DNA of 64,000 nt from Thalassia testudinum (lineage: Eukaryota; Streptophyta; Magnoliopsida; Alismatales; Hydrocharitaceae): NCBI GenBank assembly GCA_037157565.1, contig JAZHRO010000024.1:15382501-15446500 (forward strand). Direction: 5' to 3'. The position numbers and the translations under genes are program-made. Below are positions 21,003 through 33,302 of this stretch, in pieces. Each line of letters starts with the position of its first letter. Position 1 is the first letter of the stretch. A model generated the notes under the pieces. The model was not told the origin of the DNA. It saw only the letters and a list, made by a program, of their open reading frames with translations, and did not search any database.

Positions 21003-22772
21003 CATCCCCTATGCACGGTCGTTCTCTTTAGCTAGGAACAAGGCCAAAATCCCTCTTGTTTCCCTATCTCCGGCCACCTCCGACCTAAGCTCCGGTGGTC
21101 TCCTTCTCCATCTTCCTAAGGATGGCCAATGGCCAAATTGGCATGTCCATCTTCTTCCTTACACTCGTCTGCGCCTCACCAGCCATAGTGAGGGTGTCCT
21201 TCCCCTTTCCTCACCACCGTCCCCCTCAAGGAGGGTTCGTCTTCCCTACGTCCGGCCATCACACCGGCATGGAAATCCTCTCCCTCTTCATCCTATAATT
21301 AGGTAACACTTCTTTCACTTCTCCTCCTTAATCTCTCTAGCACATTAAACTATTCTTTCGACTGCCGATACGCTTTCCACGCCTCCATCTTCCCCAGCTC
21401 CAGCCAAGCTCCGACGAGGTCATGAGCTCACCGCACACCACCAACTACACCCACTCCACCTGAAAAACCTCCATTTCACCTCACCGCACAAAACCCTCCA
21501 CCTAATTCCATGTTTCACCCACCAAAAACGCTCACCGAACACACCCATCGCCGCACTCCGTCCCCGACATCATCCAACCGCCACACACACATTCACGCCA
21601 CAAAACCCCCATGACCACCTTCACCAACACTTGGTGATTCTCCTGAGGTATTTTAATGTGGCCGAGAGGCCATATCTAGTGTTTCAGGTGTTCGCCACCC
21701 TTTGTCATCATCGCCATCTCGTCTGACCACGAACGTAGTCCTCCGGCCGAATTCACCCTCGAATCCACTTCCAGGACGTGCGTAACTCTTCCAGGCATCT
21801 CTCCAGACGCTCAATTGGAGACCTCGCCCTCAACTTCAATTGCAATTCCAATCATCTCCTCTGGGGGCCTTACGCGAAGAAGCAGGCACATTAGTGCCAC
21901 ATCGGTGGATGACGGGCGTGCGCAAACACATAAGATGAATTTGTGCACTGTGCTTATCGCTCAGTAACACAAGAGGCCGGGTCCCTCCTATCCCTTTCAC
22001 CCGCTAACCCGCCTAAGCCTCACTCCTCGATCATCACCCACGTTGGTGACCCTGGACACTATACATGACCCGAATACCCGAATATGGATCCGATTACGCT
22101 GGGTCTAGGCTTGAGAGAAGAGGAGAAAGATTTGTAAGAGAGTGGGGGAGGGTTTTACTCTCTGTAGATGCACCCTGTGCAACACTTAGTCACTGAAGGA
22201 ATTAGTTCCCTTGTGCTGAGAAGGGAAAGCTTTCAAAAGGTTCTGAAGAAGAGAAGAAGGGTGTGATGGTGAAGAAAGGAAGCTTTGAAGAAGAAGAAAA
22301 TAAGCGAGAAGGCTTTGAGAAGCCATGTGCTGTTAAGCCGTCTAATGATAAATGCCCAACATCTGATTTAGTTGTGAGCACCGTGGCATTATTTGAATGT
22401 TACTGTTGAATGATTTAAGTATTGTAGTTAATATTGAAAATGACATGCATGCATGCTTAATTAAAGGATTTAATTGGTGATTCAAATCAGCACTTTTTAG
22501 ATTCTCTCTATTCTTTTTATCTCATCATTATTTGAATTACAATCTGACAAATTATATTCATTGCATATCTATTTTGTGCTCTTTTTATTATGCTCCTTGA
22601 TTCTGAATGCGATTAATGTTGTGAATTTCATATTTTCTCCCTGTGTTCGACCTCGAACTCTTCTTTAGAATCTGAGTTATAAATTTAAGTGATTTGAGCG
22701 AGTTTTATCCTACACTACGACCCATTTCCTAGACAACGATGAATTCGCTTGAACAATTATACCTCTTTATCA

Positions 22773-22962
22773 GCTGAATATCTCTCTTTAAATTGTATGT
22801 TAAATATTACTGTTTCAATTACATGTTTAAAGGGGAGATAATTAAGGTTAATAGCTGCATGTTTTCTTTTTGCTGAAATAAAAGAGAGATATTATGCATA
22901 ACTCTTTATATTTCTATCTCTCTACATAATTATAATTTTGTTGTCATCAAAAAGGGGGAAAA
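22773..22962 (+). other. 3' untranslated end and polypurine tract of a SIRE-like element
   Basis: It ends TTGTTGTCATCAAAAAGGGGGAAAA; the tract AAAAAGGGGGAAAA (22949-22962) abuts an LTR start. The phrase GTCATCAAAAAGGGGG is characteristic of the 3' end of SIRE-type elements. The rest of the internal region is missing, truncated by the Athila-like LTR ending at 22772. Confidence 0.75.
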
Positions 22963-23939
22963 TGTAAGTACCTCTATTTTGATGCACCAAAATTATATTA
23001 TCTGCAAGACTAAGCTTTCAGGACTCTTTCAAGGATTCTTGGATTAAAGCTAGAAGATTGCTGATTTCCTCTCAATGACTTTTTTTATTGTGTCTAGATT
23101 ATCTTGTAAGGAACTTCAAATAAGATTCAAGTGGTTTTTCACACTTAACATAAAAATTAAGTTCTTAGGTTAATTGATCAACCAAATAATAAAATTGATC
23201 GACCAGATGGATTGATCAACCAACTAGATTAGTTAATCGATAAAAATAGTACATTTTAGAAAGTTGATTAATACACCTTTGATCGACCATTTAGGTTAAT
23301 TAATCAACCAATCTTTGATCGATCAAATAACTAGTTTAACAGACCAAAACTCATTTTGATCGACCAAACTACCTTAATTGATCGACCAATTTGACTTCCT
23401 TTTCTGGACTATTTTCTAGTATAAATAAAGGTCGTAGGTAGCCTTTTTCATACACACTTTCAAAGGGAAATCCATCTAAGAAAAGAGCTCCCATGCTTTC
23501 TCTCAAAGTGCTTCTACACTTTTGCTTTTACGCTTTCCAAAGCACATCGATTTGAACCTCTGGAAAAATCCTGTTTGACTTTCCTTGAAGTTCCATAGGA
23601 TTATATTGATTTTATTTTTCTTGTTGCTTTGATTAAGGATCCCAAGTTGTTGGGAAGATCCATTATTGTTTTGCTTTTCTATAGGTTGTAAAGAAAAGGG
23701 ATTATTGTAAGAGCTTGTGACCCCTAGTTCAACTGGTACGATAGTGGATTGACTAACTTCTTCAAGTCGGAAAAATTCTAAACTGAGAGACTTAGGTAGT
23801 GGTTTTCACCCGAGAAAAAGTTTCCACTATAAATCCAAGTGTCTTCTATGCCTGATCTTCTGTGGTTTAAATTATTTTCGCTATTATTATATTTAAGTTT
23901 TTAAAAGCGATACTATTCATCCCTCCCCTCTAGTTTTCA
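22963..23939 (+). mobile_element. 3' LTR of a second SIRE-like family
   Basis: It starts TGTAAGTACC after the polypurine tract and ends near CCCTCTAGTTTTCA. It contains TATAAATA at 23420-23427 and the word array described separately. At about 977 bp it is distinct from the 1.74-kb family. Only this LTR and a short 3' internal stub survive. Confidence 0.7.
23165..23395 (+). repeat. Array of TTGATCGACCAA-like words
   Basis: About ten variants of TTGATCGACCAA, TTGATCAACCAA and the palindrome TTGATCGATCAA lie just upstream of the TATA box of this SIRE-like LTR, in the same place where the other SIRE family has CAGACGTCTG words. Confidence 0.8.
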
Positions 23940-25784
23940 TTTAATTGAAAACCAGTCTCAAACATCCACTAAGATCATGTAAACCTAAATGAATCTCAAA
24001 TCAGTGGATTAAAGCCATGTGAATCAAGATTGCAATGATTTGGATCCACTGAAATGATATAATCACTTACTCATCCTACACACCATGGATTGGTGTTCAG
24101 GATACCTTAGCAATCCTTTGAAAACCATTAGCTCATTGCTTTGTCCTCAAATCAGTGCAACTGATTTTCATGCCTAAGCTACCTGGTGAAGAAGAAAACC
24201 AGTATCAACCAAAAAAATTGGGTGTGGATGATCTACCCAATAAAAATCAAATCCAATGTGTTCAAACCAATCGCAATAAGACTGATTAAAGTTCTACAAC
24301 TCAATTCGCATACCTAGATTGAATTGAAACCCAATTGAATCTGAAATCCATCAATCAATGTTGAAAACCAAATCACACTCAATTGGTCAGAATAAACACC
24401 ATTAAAACTATAGAGGGGGATTTTGTGCTCAAATGATGTGAATGGGAGGCCCTCAAGTGAATTAAGCGCATTAATGGACCTGGAAGCTAGAGAACTTCAA
24501 GTTTCATGACAACTATGGCGGAGGAGGTGATATGGCAATTGAAATAATGACGAAATCAAGAGAATGTGATGGTCGAGTGACAGAGGAGATCTATGGATCA
24601 AAATGAATGGCATTACACTGGTCTACTCCTAATTCAAAGTAATTAAACACTAAAATTGGAATTTAACTATCTAAAACTAATCTTATCTAATCTAGAAAGC
24701 ACATAAATCTATTTAGAAAACATTAAATCTACTCTACTAGATGATTGGGATCTCAATGACCATGACCGGTGATCAGTGGTAACAAAGTGAGGAAGAAGGT
24801 CTCTTGCGAAGAAGAATACACTAGTGGGACTCCAGGGACATCCCCTGGAGTTATGTGATCAAGCTCGACATGGACGAAGGGAGAGAGGAATGTGGCTATT
24901 GTCACTAGCCATGGATGAAAGGGTAGAGGAACTGGACTGGGACGAAGGACCAGGCTCAAGAGATGTAGGGGGGAGTTCGTAAAGGTTCAAAGGACCTCTA
25001 GGGGCAAGTATTTATAGGGAGTAGGAGCTCATGTAACCTAGAATCAGAGGTGGAAGCTGTTGAGCATCAATGAATGAGGAGGAAGATGGAGTGCTTGAGA
25101 AATGGATTAGGGTAAAAGTGGATCGTTGGATGAGATCTAGGTAGAGGTGCAATGTTAGGTGCACCGACGCTAGCTGGTTGGTGGAAGATCCACCGTCGGA
25201 TTAGAACACAAAGAATGGATGGTCATCATGGCACCAATTCTTCGTTGAGCAGCAACTAAGGAACACCTCTAGTGTTGGTGTTTTGGTGTTTTTGCAGAAG
25301 AGACCCACGAGTGAAAGGTGTGATAATTGCACAAGGAGCCCATAAGTGAAAGAAACCAATGCAGAATAGTCCTTAGGACTTACAAATAGGTCCCTGGCAA
25401 ATTTTTAACTTATAAAATGTGAAGGTTTATTACTAAAGGAAGGACCTATATGTAATTCGTGCAATCCAAGGTCCAAATGCATTCCAAATGCAATGAAGCT
25501 TTTATGGCATATTCATTAAACATTTTAGAAAATATTCCAACCATTGATTTGTTAATTTATACTCAAATTTGTGTTCAATTATCATTTGGATCAGCCATTT
25601 ACATATTTAAATACAGAATCTCTCAAAATTGACCTAACTATGCATTTTTAGCACAAAATTGGTGTTTTAAGTCATTTTTCAATATTCCCACACTTAACCC
25701 TTTTATTATGTTAATTGATAATATTTTAACCTTGTTTCTAGCTTAACTTAAGCATTTTAGCTATGATGAACCACACCTCATTAA
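23940..25784 (-). mobile_element. Athila-like LTR, family B (copy 3), minus strand
   Basis: The right part (25320-25783) matches 14339-14858, ending TGATGAACCACACCTCATTA. A minus-strand TATAAATA lies at 25009-25016. The left edge is not clear, and the usual GTCGAACTC landmark near the 3' end is missing, so the copy is probably truncated there. No gene is seen; the small frame at 24753-24959 lacks any recognisable domain. Confidence 0.5.
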
Positions 25785-26396
25785 ATACCAAGCTCTTAAA
25801 ACATTTTTTACATCAAAAGGGATTCTGCATCGCATTTCTTGTCCTCACACGCATTACAGAATGGCGCTGCCAAGAGGAAAATACGACATATTGTCAACTC
25901 AGGACTTACATTACTGGCTCATTCTTCACTTCCCAAAAACTTTTGGCACTTTGCCTTTATCGCTACTGTCTTTCTCATTAACAGACTACCAACAAATACG
26001 ATAGACAAACAAATAGCATTTTTTTGTCTTTACAACAAACAACCAAACTATAACTTTCTCAAAGTCTTTGGTTGTGCTGTGTACCCCCTCTTGCGTCCAT
26101 ACAACAAGCACAAATTCTCTATAGAACAACTCATTGTGTCTTTCTTGGCTATGCTAAAGACCTCCTTAGTTATTTATGCTATGATGTCAAAAATAAGAAA
26201 TAATATGCATCTCGTCATGCTAAATTTGATGAGACTATCTTTCCCTATAAAGATGTTTCTATTCTCCCTAATGTGAGTGCTACAACTTACCTACTTGCCC
26301 AACCACCACCACCAACAAATACACCAACCATTACAACTACAATCCCTTAGCAATAACTACAGCAATGTCAACCAATTTACTATCGTACATGATTCA
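25785..26396 (+). pseudogene. Ty1/copia integrase fragment
   Basis: The plus strand, over two frames, encodes the C-terminal part of a copia integrase core and its downstream region: YQALKTFFTSKGI, then RISCPHTH, then a block corresponding to the usual WHFA...A..LINR.P motif (HFAFIATVFLINRLPT) and LKVFGCAVYPLLRPYNKHK. A frameshift near 25835-25860 and later breaks disable it. It starts abruptly at a family-B LTR edge and stops at about 26396. The matching RT/RNase H part is probably the fragment starting at 54138. Confidence 0.8.
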
Positions 26397-28560
26397 ATGA
26401 AACGATCGACCACGGTTCGTGTAAAAAATTGTCGTTGTTGTTATAGTATGTGTCACAAATACAAACCGTTATCGCGTCCATTTTATTTAATTACATAATT
26501 TTTACTGGTTTATTCCAGGTCGTTCATTGGGAGGCAGTTGTTGATATACATCACTCTCTAAGTCCAAGATTATTCTTTAATTCCAAAAATATCAGTTTTA
26601 TGTACAATAAAGAATGAATAAATGAATGAATCAATAATGAATAAATTAATGATTTAATTATGTACAAAAGAGAATCAATGAAATGCTTGCAAATACTAAT
26701 TGCAAACAAGCATCAAACAATACCTAGATATACTCTATACTATCTATTTATAAGTCATCTTACTAATACTTACCTATGTATACAATATTAAGTAATAATA
26801 CATACTAAACTTACTTAACTTAATATACTAATATATATAGTAACATATATAGGAGCTACAGCAACAGATGCAAATGTCGCTGGACCCCAGAAAAAACTAT
26901 GTTCAGAATGTAAGGTAGAAACTAGGGTCTATAGCGACACTTATTTTATCTTTAGCGACGGTTTATTCTATCAGTAAAGCTATAAGGTTATTTATATACA
27001 TATATAGCTCAAACACTACTATACTACGTATACTCTTACTATTTACAATATGCTTAGGATTTACATATATATATTATTGACATATACTATACATATGGAT
27101 ATACATATACACATACTTCTCTTTAGTTCTTAGTTAGCACCACTTAACTTAATGCGGCTTCTGTCACTTGTTCTCTAATCGTCTTTTATTCTTAACAACA
27201 CTTAGCCGCAAATCTTAACTCATGTTATCTTTTTCAGTTAGTGTTATCAGCTCAACTCTCTGTGTTTAATGAGTCAGTAGGGCCTTTTACTTAACAAAAA
27301 TTGGTTTTTAGTTGGCAGGCACATCGTTCGAGGGATACACAGCACCCGAGAACTGGGTGGGACCAGAACTCTACTAAATGCGGCCCTAGTTTATTAATTC
27401 AGCTAGTTAATCACGTCTTAAGCTCACATTTGGGCTTAATCAAGCTCTCGCACAGTGTCAAGCCCCCGGCTCACACAACATCAAATGCTTAGATATGCTC
27501 AATGTACACTCATAATGGGTAATGGTTAGTGGTTTCGAGCGCCCAACGCCGGTGACGACTGGCATTCCCTATGCAGAAAAGAAATTTATAGCGCTGCACA
27601 CGCTCTTGCATTTCCGATGTGGCACTATATGTGCTGTGTTTGAGTGTTGGATTTTAGCGCACCTGTGCTGATTTACAATGTTTGGTCCTCGATTTGAGGG
27701 TCATAATTTATTATAAATAAAAATAAATTATAGGATAATAAAGTATTTACATAGTACTATACAATTGTACAGTTAATTTAAAGTTTTAATTATATTTAGT
27801 ATATAAATAAATTAGGTAAAGTATACAGTTTATACATAGATAATTTTAGGTTTTATTCTTTAATTACATATAAATTTGTTAATACATGGTCAAATTGACC
27901 TTATACAGAGTTAGCATACATGTTAAAGTATTTAATAAATATTTTTACTATATTTTACAAGTTTTATTTTGATTTTATCTACATTTAAATGGTAGATTTT
28001 TGGACTGTTTTATTTATAAATTAAGTTTAAATAGTGTATACAATATAAATATACTTAAATAAGCTTAAATTACTTAAAATATATTAGTCTAAATGTACAG
28101 TATAAGTTAACTTAGTTTTAACTTAAATTACTAATTTATTTTAATTTAATCTTATAACTTAACTATTAACTTAATGAATTAAGTATTTATTTTATATATA
28201 CAATTAAATTATGGAACAGGGTTAAATATGTTTATTATATACATATAGATATGTATATATGGTATTATAACTTAATATGGTTATTTATAGAGAATACTAA
28301 TTTATATAGCCAAATAGTACATATAAGTTAGTTTAATTAATAAATAGTTATTTAATTTAGCTATATACGGTGTAATCTACCCTAAAAACTTAATTTATAT
28401 ACTACAATATATACATAAGTTATTTAATCCCTATATATGTATAGTTTACATTATAGATAAATAAGCTTTACAATATAGCTTATACATACACTTATATACA
28501 TAGTATACAAAGAATTTTTAGGTGTTTTTGAGTTTTTTCAGCTTTTTATGAGTTTTATGC
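26397..28560 (-). other. AT-rich LTR-like block, probably the 3' part of a minus-strand LTR
   Basis: Near the left edge, CAGGTCGTTCATTGGGAGGCAG (about 26516-26537) resembles the GAGGTCGAACTCAGGGAGCAAG landmark found about 110 bp inside other minus-strand Athila LTRs here. The rest is very AT-rich with TATA/TATG microsatellite stretches (26750-28500). No gene is seen. If contiguous with 28561-30172 and 41484-42688 it would form an unusually long LTR of about 5 kb; that is inference. Confidence 0.35.
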
Positions 28561-30172
28561 CTTTTATGGAGGTAGGAGAAGAGATGGAAAGAAATGGATG
28601 AGGAGAAAGAGATGTTTTTTATTTTTTTTATGTTTTGTTTCTTTTATTAAGTTCCATAGTATACAGAACCATCGACCGGTATATTCTACCAAGCCGGGGG
28701 TTTGGATTACCATGAAACTTAGTATACATTTAAAGAAATACCTAATCTTCAATCAGACAGGTTTATTTTATTTTTTTTTTAGGTTTTTATCTAATTTTTA
28801 TTGACTTGCAAATCTCACTCATCCTAAGCCTTTTAAGGGTTTTCTAATGAATCCTAAAGGCTAGAATGGGACCTATAGTATCTGGAAAGGCAGTGGATTG
28901 CCTTGAACACATTCAGTATGATATATGAAAGGTATGTATGCAATTAAGCACGCAAATCAATATATGTTTTAAGTAATTACACTAAATGGACAGTTAGGCT
29001 TAACAGTTAGCTGACAAGGAATTAAAAATAAAGGTACAAGCATTCAAATAATGTTAAACATGAATTGAAAATACATGAAAGCTTGTATAACATTTCATAC
29101 ATCATTATATGCAAGCCAGCCAATTACAAGACTTAAATCTAAGCTACTGTCCTAGAATTCTCATATCAGCATCTACTGTAGTAAAAATATAACAGCAGCA
29201 GAATCAGCAAGAACAGAGCAGTAATGCTGCTGTTGGAAGCACTGCTGCAAACTCCAATACAAACAATAGCTGAAGCTATTGTCTCCAACCAATGTAATTA
29301 ACCAGATTGAATTCCAGATGGCTTAACTGCTGTTGCAGTTAATCCATCTGGAATGAAATCAAGTCTACAGCAAGGAAGGGAATGTAGCTGCAATTGCAGC
29401 AAATTGCTATAAATCTGGGATTCAAAACTCAAACAAAAATCACTTAAATACCATCTAACAAGGGTTTCAATTCACAAATCCCAGAAAAATCACTCGGGAA
29501 TGCATCTTAAAATCAACATCCCTTGTCAAGAAAATCTCATCAAATCAAATCTAAAAGAGAGCTGATCTAGCTCCTTCTAATGCTATAGACAACACGTAGA
29601 AAGAGTTAAATCAGTCCATCTAAAATCACAAATTCAAATCCCAGAACTTTGGAAACCCTAAGGAGTATTAAGAACTCCTTAGGTTAGAAAATCAGATTTC
29701 CTCTTTACAAACAACTCTTGAATACAAGATAGAACCTCAAATCACCAAAATGATTTTCCTGAGCTCTATCATGCATTCAAGGCATTAAAATCCTCACAAA
29801 AATCCAGATCTAATTATGGCTCATCTGAGGTGAATTCTAACTTCAGAATCATCCAGATTCCCAGCCAAACAGTGAATCGCAATCAAAGATATCTCAGTTT
29901 GCTAGATCAAAACATTCAAAGCCTAAAATGGATAAAAATCCTTGAAATCTAAATTCATAAAACATCTGGCAAACTGATTCAATTTTAACACAGATTAGGG
30001 GCTTTTGTGATAAAATGGGATGAATGGGAAGGTCCTAATGTGATTTTGGACGCTAATTTCAGATCTGAGATTGGAAACCAATCAGATCTGAAATTAGGTA
30101 TATTGAGTGGGTGAATTGCGAAAAATAAATCGTGGGAATCAAATGCGATAAGGAAAACATGGAGAGGGAGAA
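28561..30172 (-). mobile_element. Family-B-like LTR, left half (copy 4)
   Basis: Sequence near 30000-30070 resembles 24415-24480 of copy 3. It is interrupted at 30172 by the complete Tekay element and continues after the duplicated GAGAA at 41484. It holds several strong hairpins at 29263-29400. No gene is seen. Confidence 0.45.
29263..29400. repeat. Cluster of hairpins/palindromes
   Basis: Three structures occur in 140 bp. One at 29263-29282 has 9-nt arms (ACAATAGCT / AGCTATTGT) around GA. One at 29311-29354 has 20-nt arms with one mismatch around TGTT. One at 29387-29400 is the perfect palindrome GCTGCAATTGCAGC. Confidence 0.75.
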
Positions 30173-32951
30173 TGTTACGAACGCAGCTTCAAGACGTTTT
30201 TTTTAAGACGTCTGGGAGGTGGCCCAGACATCTGACCAGACGTCTGGAACCCCTTCTAGACATCTGAACAGACGTCTGGAACCCCTTCCAGATGTCTGGG
30301 ATTTAATTTCTGCGGCGTACGGGGTTGCGTCTGAGCGCATGCACGCGCAGACCTGCAACCGCCACCCGCTTTCCTCTTTTTCCCTCTCTCCTCCTACAGG
30401 GCGCAGTGCTCTCTCTCTCTCCCCGCACGGCCTTAAAAGGCCCTCTCCCTCACCCTCATCTCCTCCGCTTCCTTCTTCTTCTTCCAACCGGTGCGAGAGC
30501 GAGCGAACGGCAGCAGCAGCGACCGCAGCAAGTGTACTGGAGGAGGTGTTGCGCGAGGGAGGAGACGCTCGACCGTGAGGGCTCGAGCTTGCCAGGGCAG
30601 GTAGAGCTGGCCGGCGGGGGAGCAGCGGGCGTGGAGTGTCGCGGGAGGGCTGCTGCAGCTCGAGCAGCAGGCGGACGAGGCGCGGCGAGGTCGTGCGTCG
30701 CGGGCGGAGAGCAAGTCGAGCTCTGATTCTGGAAGTTTCTCCAAAATCAAACATCTGGGATTCCAACCAGACGACGGTGAAGATGTCTGGAAGACTGTCC
30801 AGACGTCTGCAAAGTAAGTTATTTCGTCCTTCTTCCTTTTTCGCGCGTACGGCCATGCAACCGTCCGCCACGCCTTCGTCTGCAACCCGTTGTACTGAGA
30901 GCGAGGAGTGGATACGTGCAGGTTCTGCTCGGGAGGGCGCAAGACTCGCCATCCAACGCGAATCGAACGTCTGGCCGCAGTGCTAGATGACGGGGAGGAC
31001 TTCCAGACGTCCGAGTTGACCATCGGACGTCTGGGAATTAAGCCAGACGCCCCCGCAAGCTTTTGGACGTCTGAGGGACTACAGAGAGTGAAGGTACCAT
31101 CTGACCCACATTTTAAGATGTCTGGAAGAGGTTCCAGACGTCTGATTTTGGACTGTTTCGTCATTTTTGAACTGTTTAGGGCCCGTTCGGAGTCCGTTTT
31201 TCGCATTTCGAGTTGCGTTCTTCCCAGAATAAAATCCTCTACCCATTTACAATAATTATATACTGTTCTGAGAAACTCCTTGTGTTTGATCCTTGTGTTA
31301 GGATCCCGTTCCATTGCAGTCTCGAGGGTTACGGAGGCGGGCAGGATTTCCGACCACGCCCCCAGTACTCCCGTTGTAGCTGGTAGAGTGGCTTTTAAAA
31401 TTATTAGCATAATTTGTTACAATTATGGAACAATTAATAGAACCTAGGGCATTGCATGAATCCTAGGAATGAGAAACCAGATTGAATGATAGATCCTCGG
31501 GTATTGCATGAATCCTAGGGCTGGAAAACTAGATTGAATGATAGATCCTAAGGTACGGCATGAATCCTAGGACTGGAAAACTAGTGATATGAATATAGAT
31601 ATTGCAGTCTTGGAAAAGTGAAAAGGAAATAATAGCTGCCTGTAAATTGATTTAACAGCTGCCTGTTATGAATAAATGAACATGATTGAGAACATGGGTT
31701 GTATGAACGTGAAACTAGAATGGTGAAACCTGAATGTGCTAAGTTAAAAGAGATGGAACCCCACGGGGAATTAGGAGTAGAACTCCTGGAAAGAGAATGA
31801 AATGGAACTGAGAAAGAAAGATGTGGAAGTGTGTTGTCTCTTGGGTACGTAGTGCCAGGGGAAGTACCTGTTACCTGTTTAGTGCAGAGCGGAGCCAGTC
31901 TCCCCAGGGACCCGGGGTTAGGTCTAGCCACTCTGTACCGACTTTTGGCCCTCATGTACACAGTACCGAGGAGAGCTACTAGTGTAGAGCAAGTACTAGC
32001 TACCCCACGGGCCCCGGGGTGCTGCTAGCTCACCTACACAGACTTGTTAGGCCCACTAGGCAAACCAGGGTAGTCAGGCGAGGGTGCGCGGACTGTGGAG
32101 GGGAAAGACCCCTGTTTGGTTACTGTGGAGGGGCTGGACCCCTGTTACTGAGAGGGCTCTACCCTATACTGGTTCCGTGTTGTGCTTTGGGTGCACCTGT
32201 TAACGGAAATGACTGACCGCGTGCCAGTGCGGGATAGCTACCCGTGTGTTTATCGCACGTGCCGTAGTCACCGTTACGTCTGTCAGCGACCTTGGGGTGG
32301 TTGACTGAGAGTAGGATCACCACGGCGGACTCTCCCGGCCAGGAGAGCACCACGTGTTACTTCTACTTTTCGGAAAAGACTGCAATCAAGATCGTTCCCA
32401 CGAGGAACATTCGAGATCAAGTAAAGGATCTGAGAAATAGATAAATTGTGAAACAATAGAAAGACGTAAATAAAGGAATTAAGAAAATAAAACAGCTACT
32501 GTACACTTTACTGCTTCTCTAGTTTTAGCTGCCACTCTACTCAGCGTTTCGCTGACGTGTTACACTCGTTACTTTTCAAGACCAGGTGTTGAGCAGCCAA
32601 GGTCAACGGCTGCAGAGGACGCTGGGCCGAGTAGGGTCCAGTAGAGTTACTGCAGTTCTTTTATACCCCTTTTTGTTCCACTGTAGTGAGTAGTTCTTGT
32701 TACTCTCTGTACTTTTCTTTACTTGTAGTTCATGTTATGTTATAAATGTTGTTCTACTGTTGTGGTGGTACATGCTGTAGTAGTTCCTTTTCTTACTGCT
32801 GTATTTTTGTTACTGCTAGTTATATTCATGCTGAATGTGGTTTATTTTACTGCTCTTTTGGTTACTTCCTCGTTGGACGACTAGGTCTTGGGATTAGTCG
32901 AGTCGGTCTGGTTCTCGTGTCTCGTAGGGACTCGGGAATCGGGTCGTTACA
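30173..32951 (+). mobile_element. 5' LTR of Tekay element 1
   Basis: It starts TGTTACGAACG and ends GGGTCGTTACA, 2779 bp. It is collinear with 38736-41478. It carries CCAGACGTCTGG-type words near 30200-30300 and 30780-31145, a possible TATA-like CTTAAAAGG at about 30431, and a repeated CATGAATCCTAGG motif near 31450-31570. Reading frames inside it are not genes. Confidence 0.92.
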
Positions 32952-32954
32952 ATA

Positions 32955-32966
32955 TGGTATCAGAGC
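32955..32966 (+). other. Primer binding site, initiator tRNA-Met type
   Basis: TGGTATCAGAGC lies three bases after the LTR end. It is complementary to the 3' end of plant initiator tRNA-Met, as in Tekay and many Ty1/copia elements. Confidence 0.93.
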
Positions 32967-33133
32967 AAGGTCGTCACGAGAAGTGAATCAACTGACTGGA
33001 AAATAACCAATTCACATGTCTATAACTAGAGTAGCCACCACAACATATCTTTTGACATGAGCTCTTAGACATTTTCGTTAGGTATCGTTCCACATTGACG
33101 TATTTCATTTTATTTCGCGTCTCCTTGCAGGAG

Positions 33134-33302
33134 ATGCCTCGTTGCGGGACTGGCGAGACGGGTCGCAGGCGCGGTCGAGGACGAGGTCGGCGTGGTGGGC
33201 GTGCCATTATTGACGCCTCAGTGGACCAGTCACTGCTCTCGGGCATCCAGGCCCAGGACCTCGCCCAGCTGATACGGGACATTGTGCGAGAGGAGATCCA
33301 CC
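33134..33302 (+). pseudogene. Tekay element 1 Gag, N-terminal part (interrupted)
   Basis: The frame starts at ATG 33134 (MPRCGTGETG), runs through an Arg/Gly-rich basic stretch and DLAQLIRDIVREEIH, then is cut by the SIRE-like solo LTR. Joining across the LTR and one copy of CCACC keeps the frame, so the insertion came after the frame was laid down. The parallel start in element 2 (ATG 44184, MPRQG) supports this start. Confidence 0.85.

Larger units (their letters stand above)
15982..22772 (+). mobile_element. Athila-like 3' LTR, interrupted by nested LTRs
   Basis: It starts TGATGATAACATCATCATGAG, close to the Athila LTR start at 1175, and ends ACCTCTTTATCA. About 690 bp are present before an interruption at about 16670-20690, then the LTR resumes with a TATA box, a GAA-rich transcribed region and the GTTCGACCTCG landmark 126 bp from the end. 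If the insert is removed, start-to-TATA distance is close to that in the 1175 LTR, which supports the join. Frames at 20758-21306 lie in this LTR and are not supported as genes. Confidence 0.65.

Noticed and set aside
21000..21306. Protein of about 180 residues on the plus strand (20758-21306)
   Set aside because: It overlaps the promoter and transcribed region of the plus-strand Athila-like LTR and has no recognisable domain.
30219..31410. Overlapping Arg/Ser/Ala-rich frames on both strands
   Set aside because: They lie in the 5' LTR of Tekay element 1 and recur at the same place in its 3' LTR (38781-39944), so they are GC-rich LTR sequence, not genes.
32955..32966. tRNA-Met gene fragment
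   Set aside because: The match is only the 12-base primer binding site; there is no tRNA cloverleaf around it.
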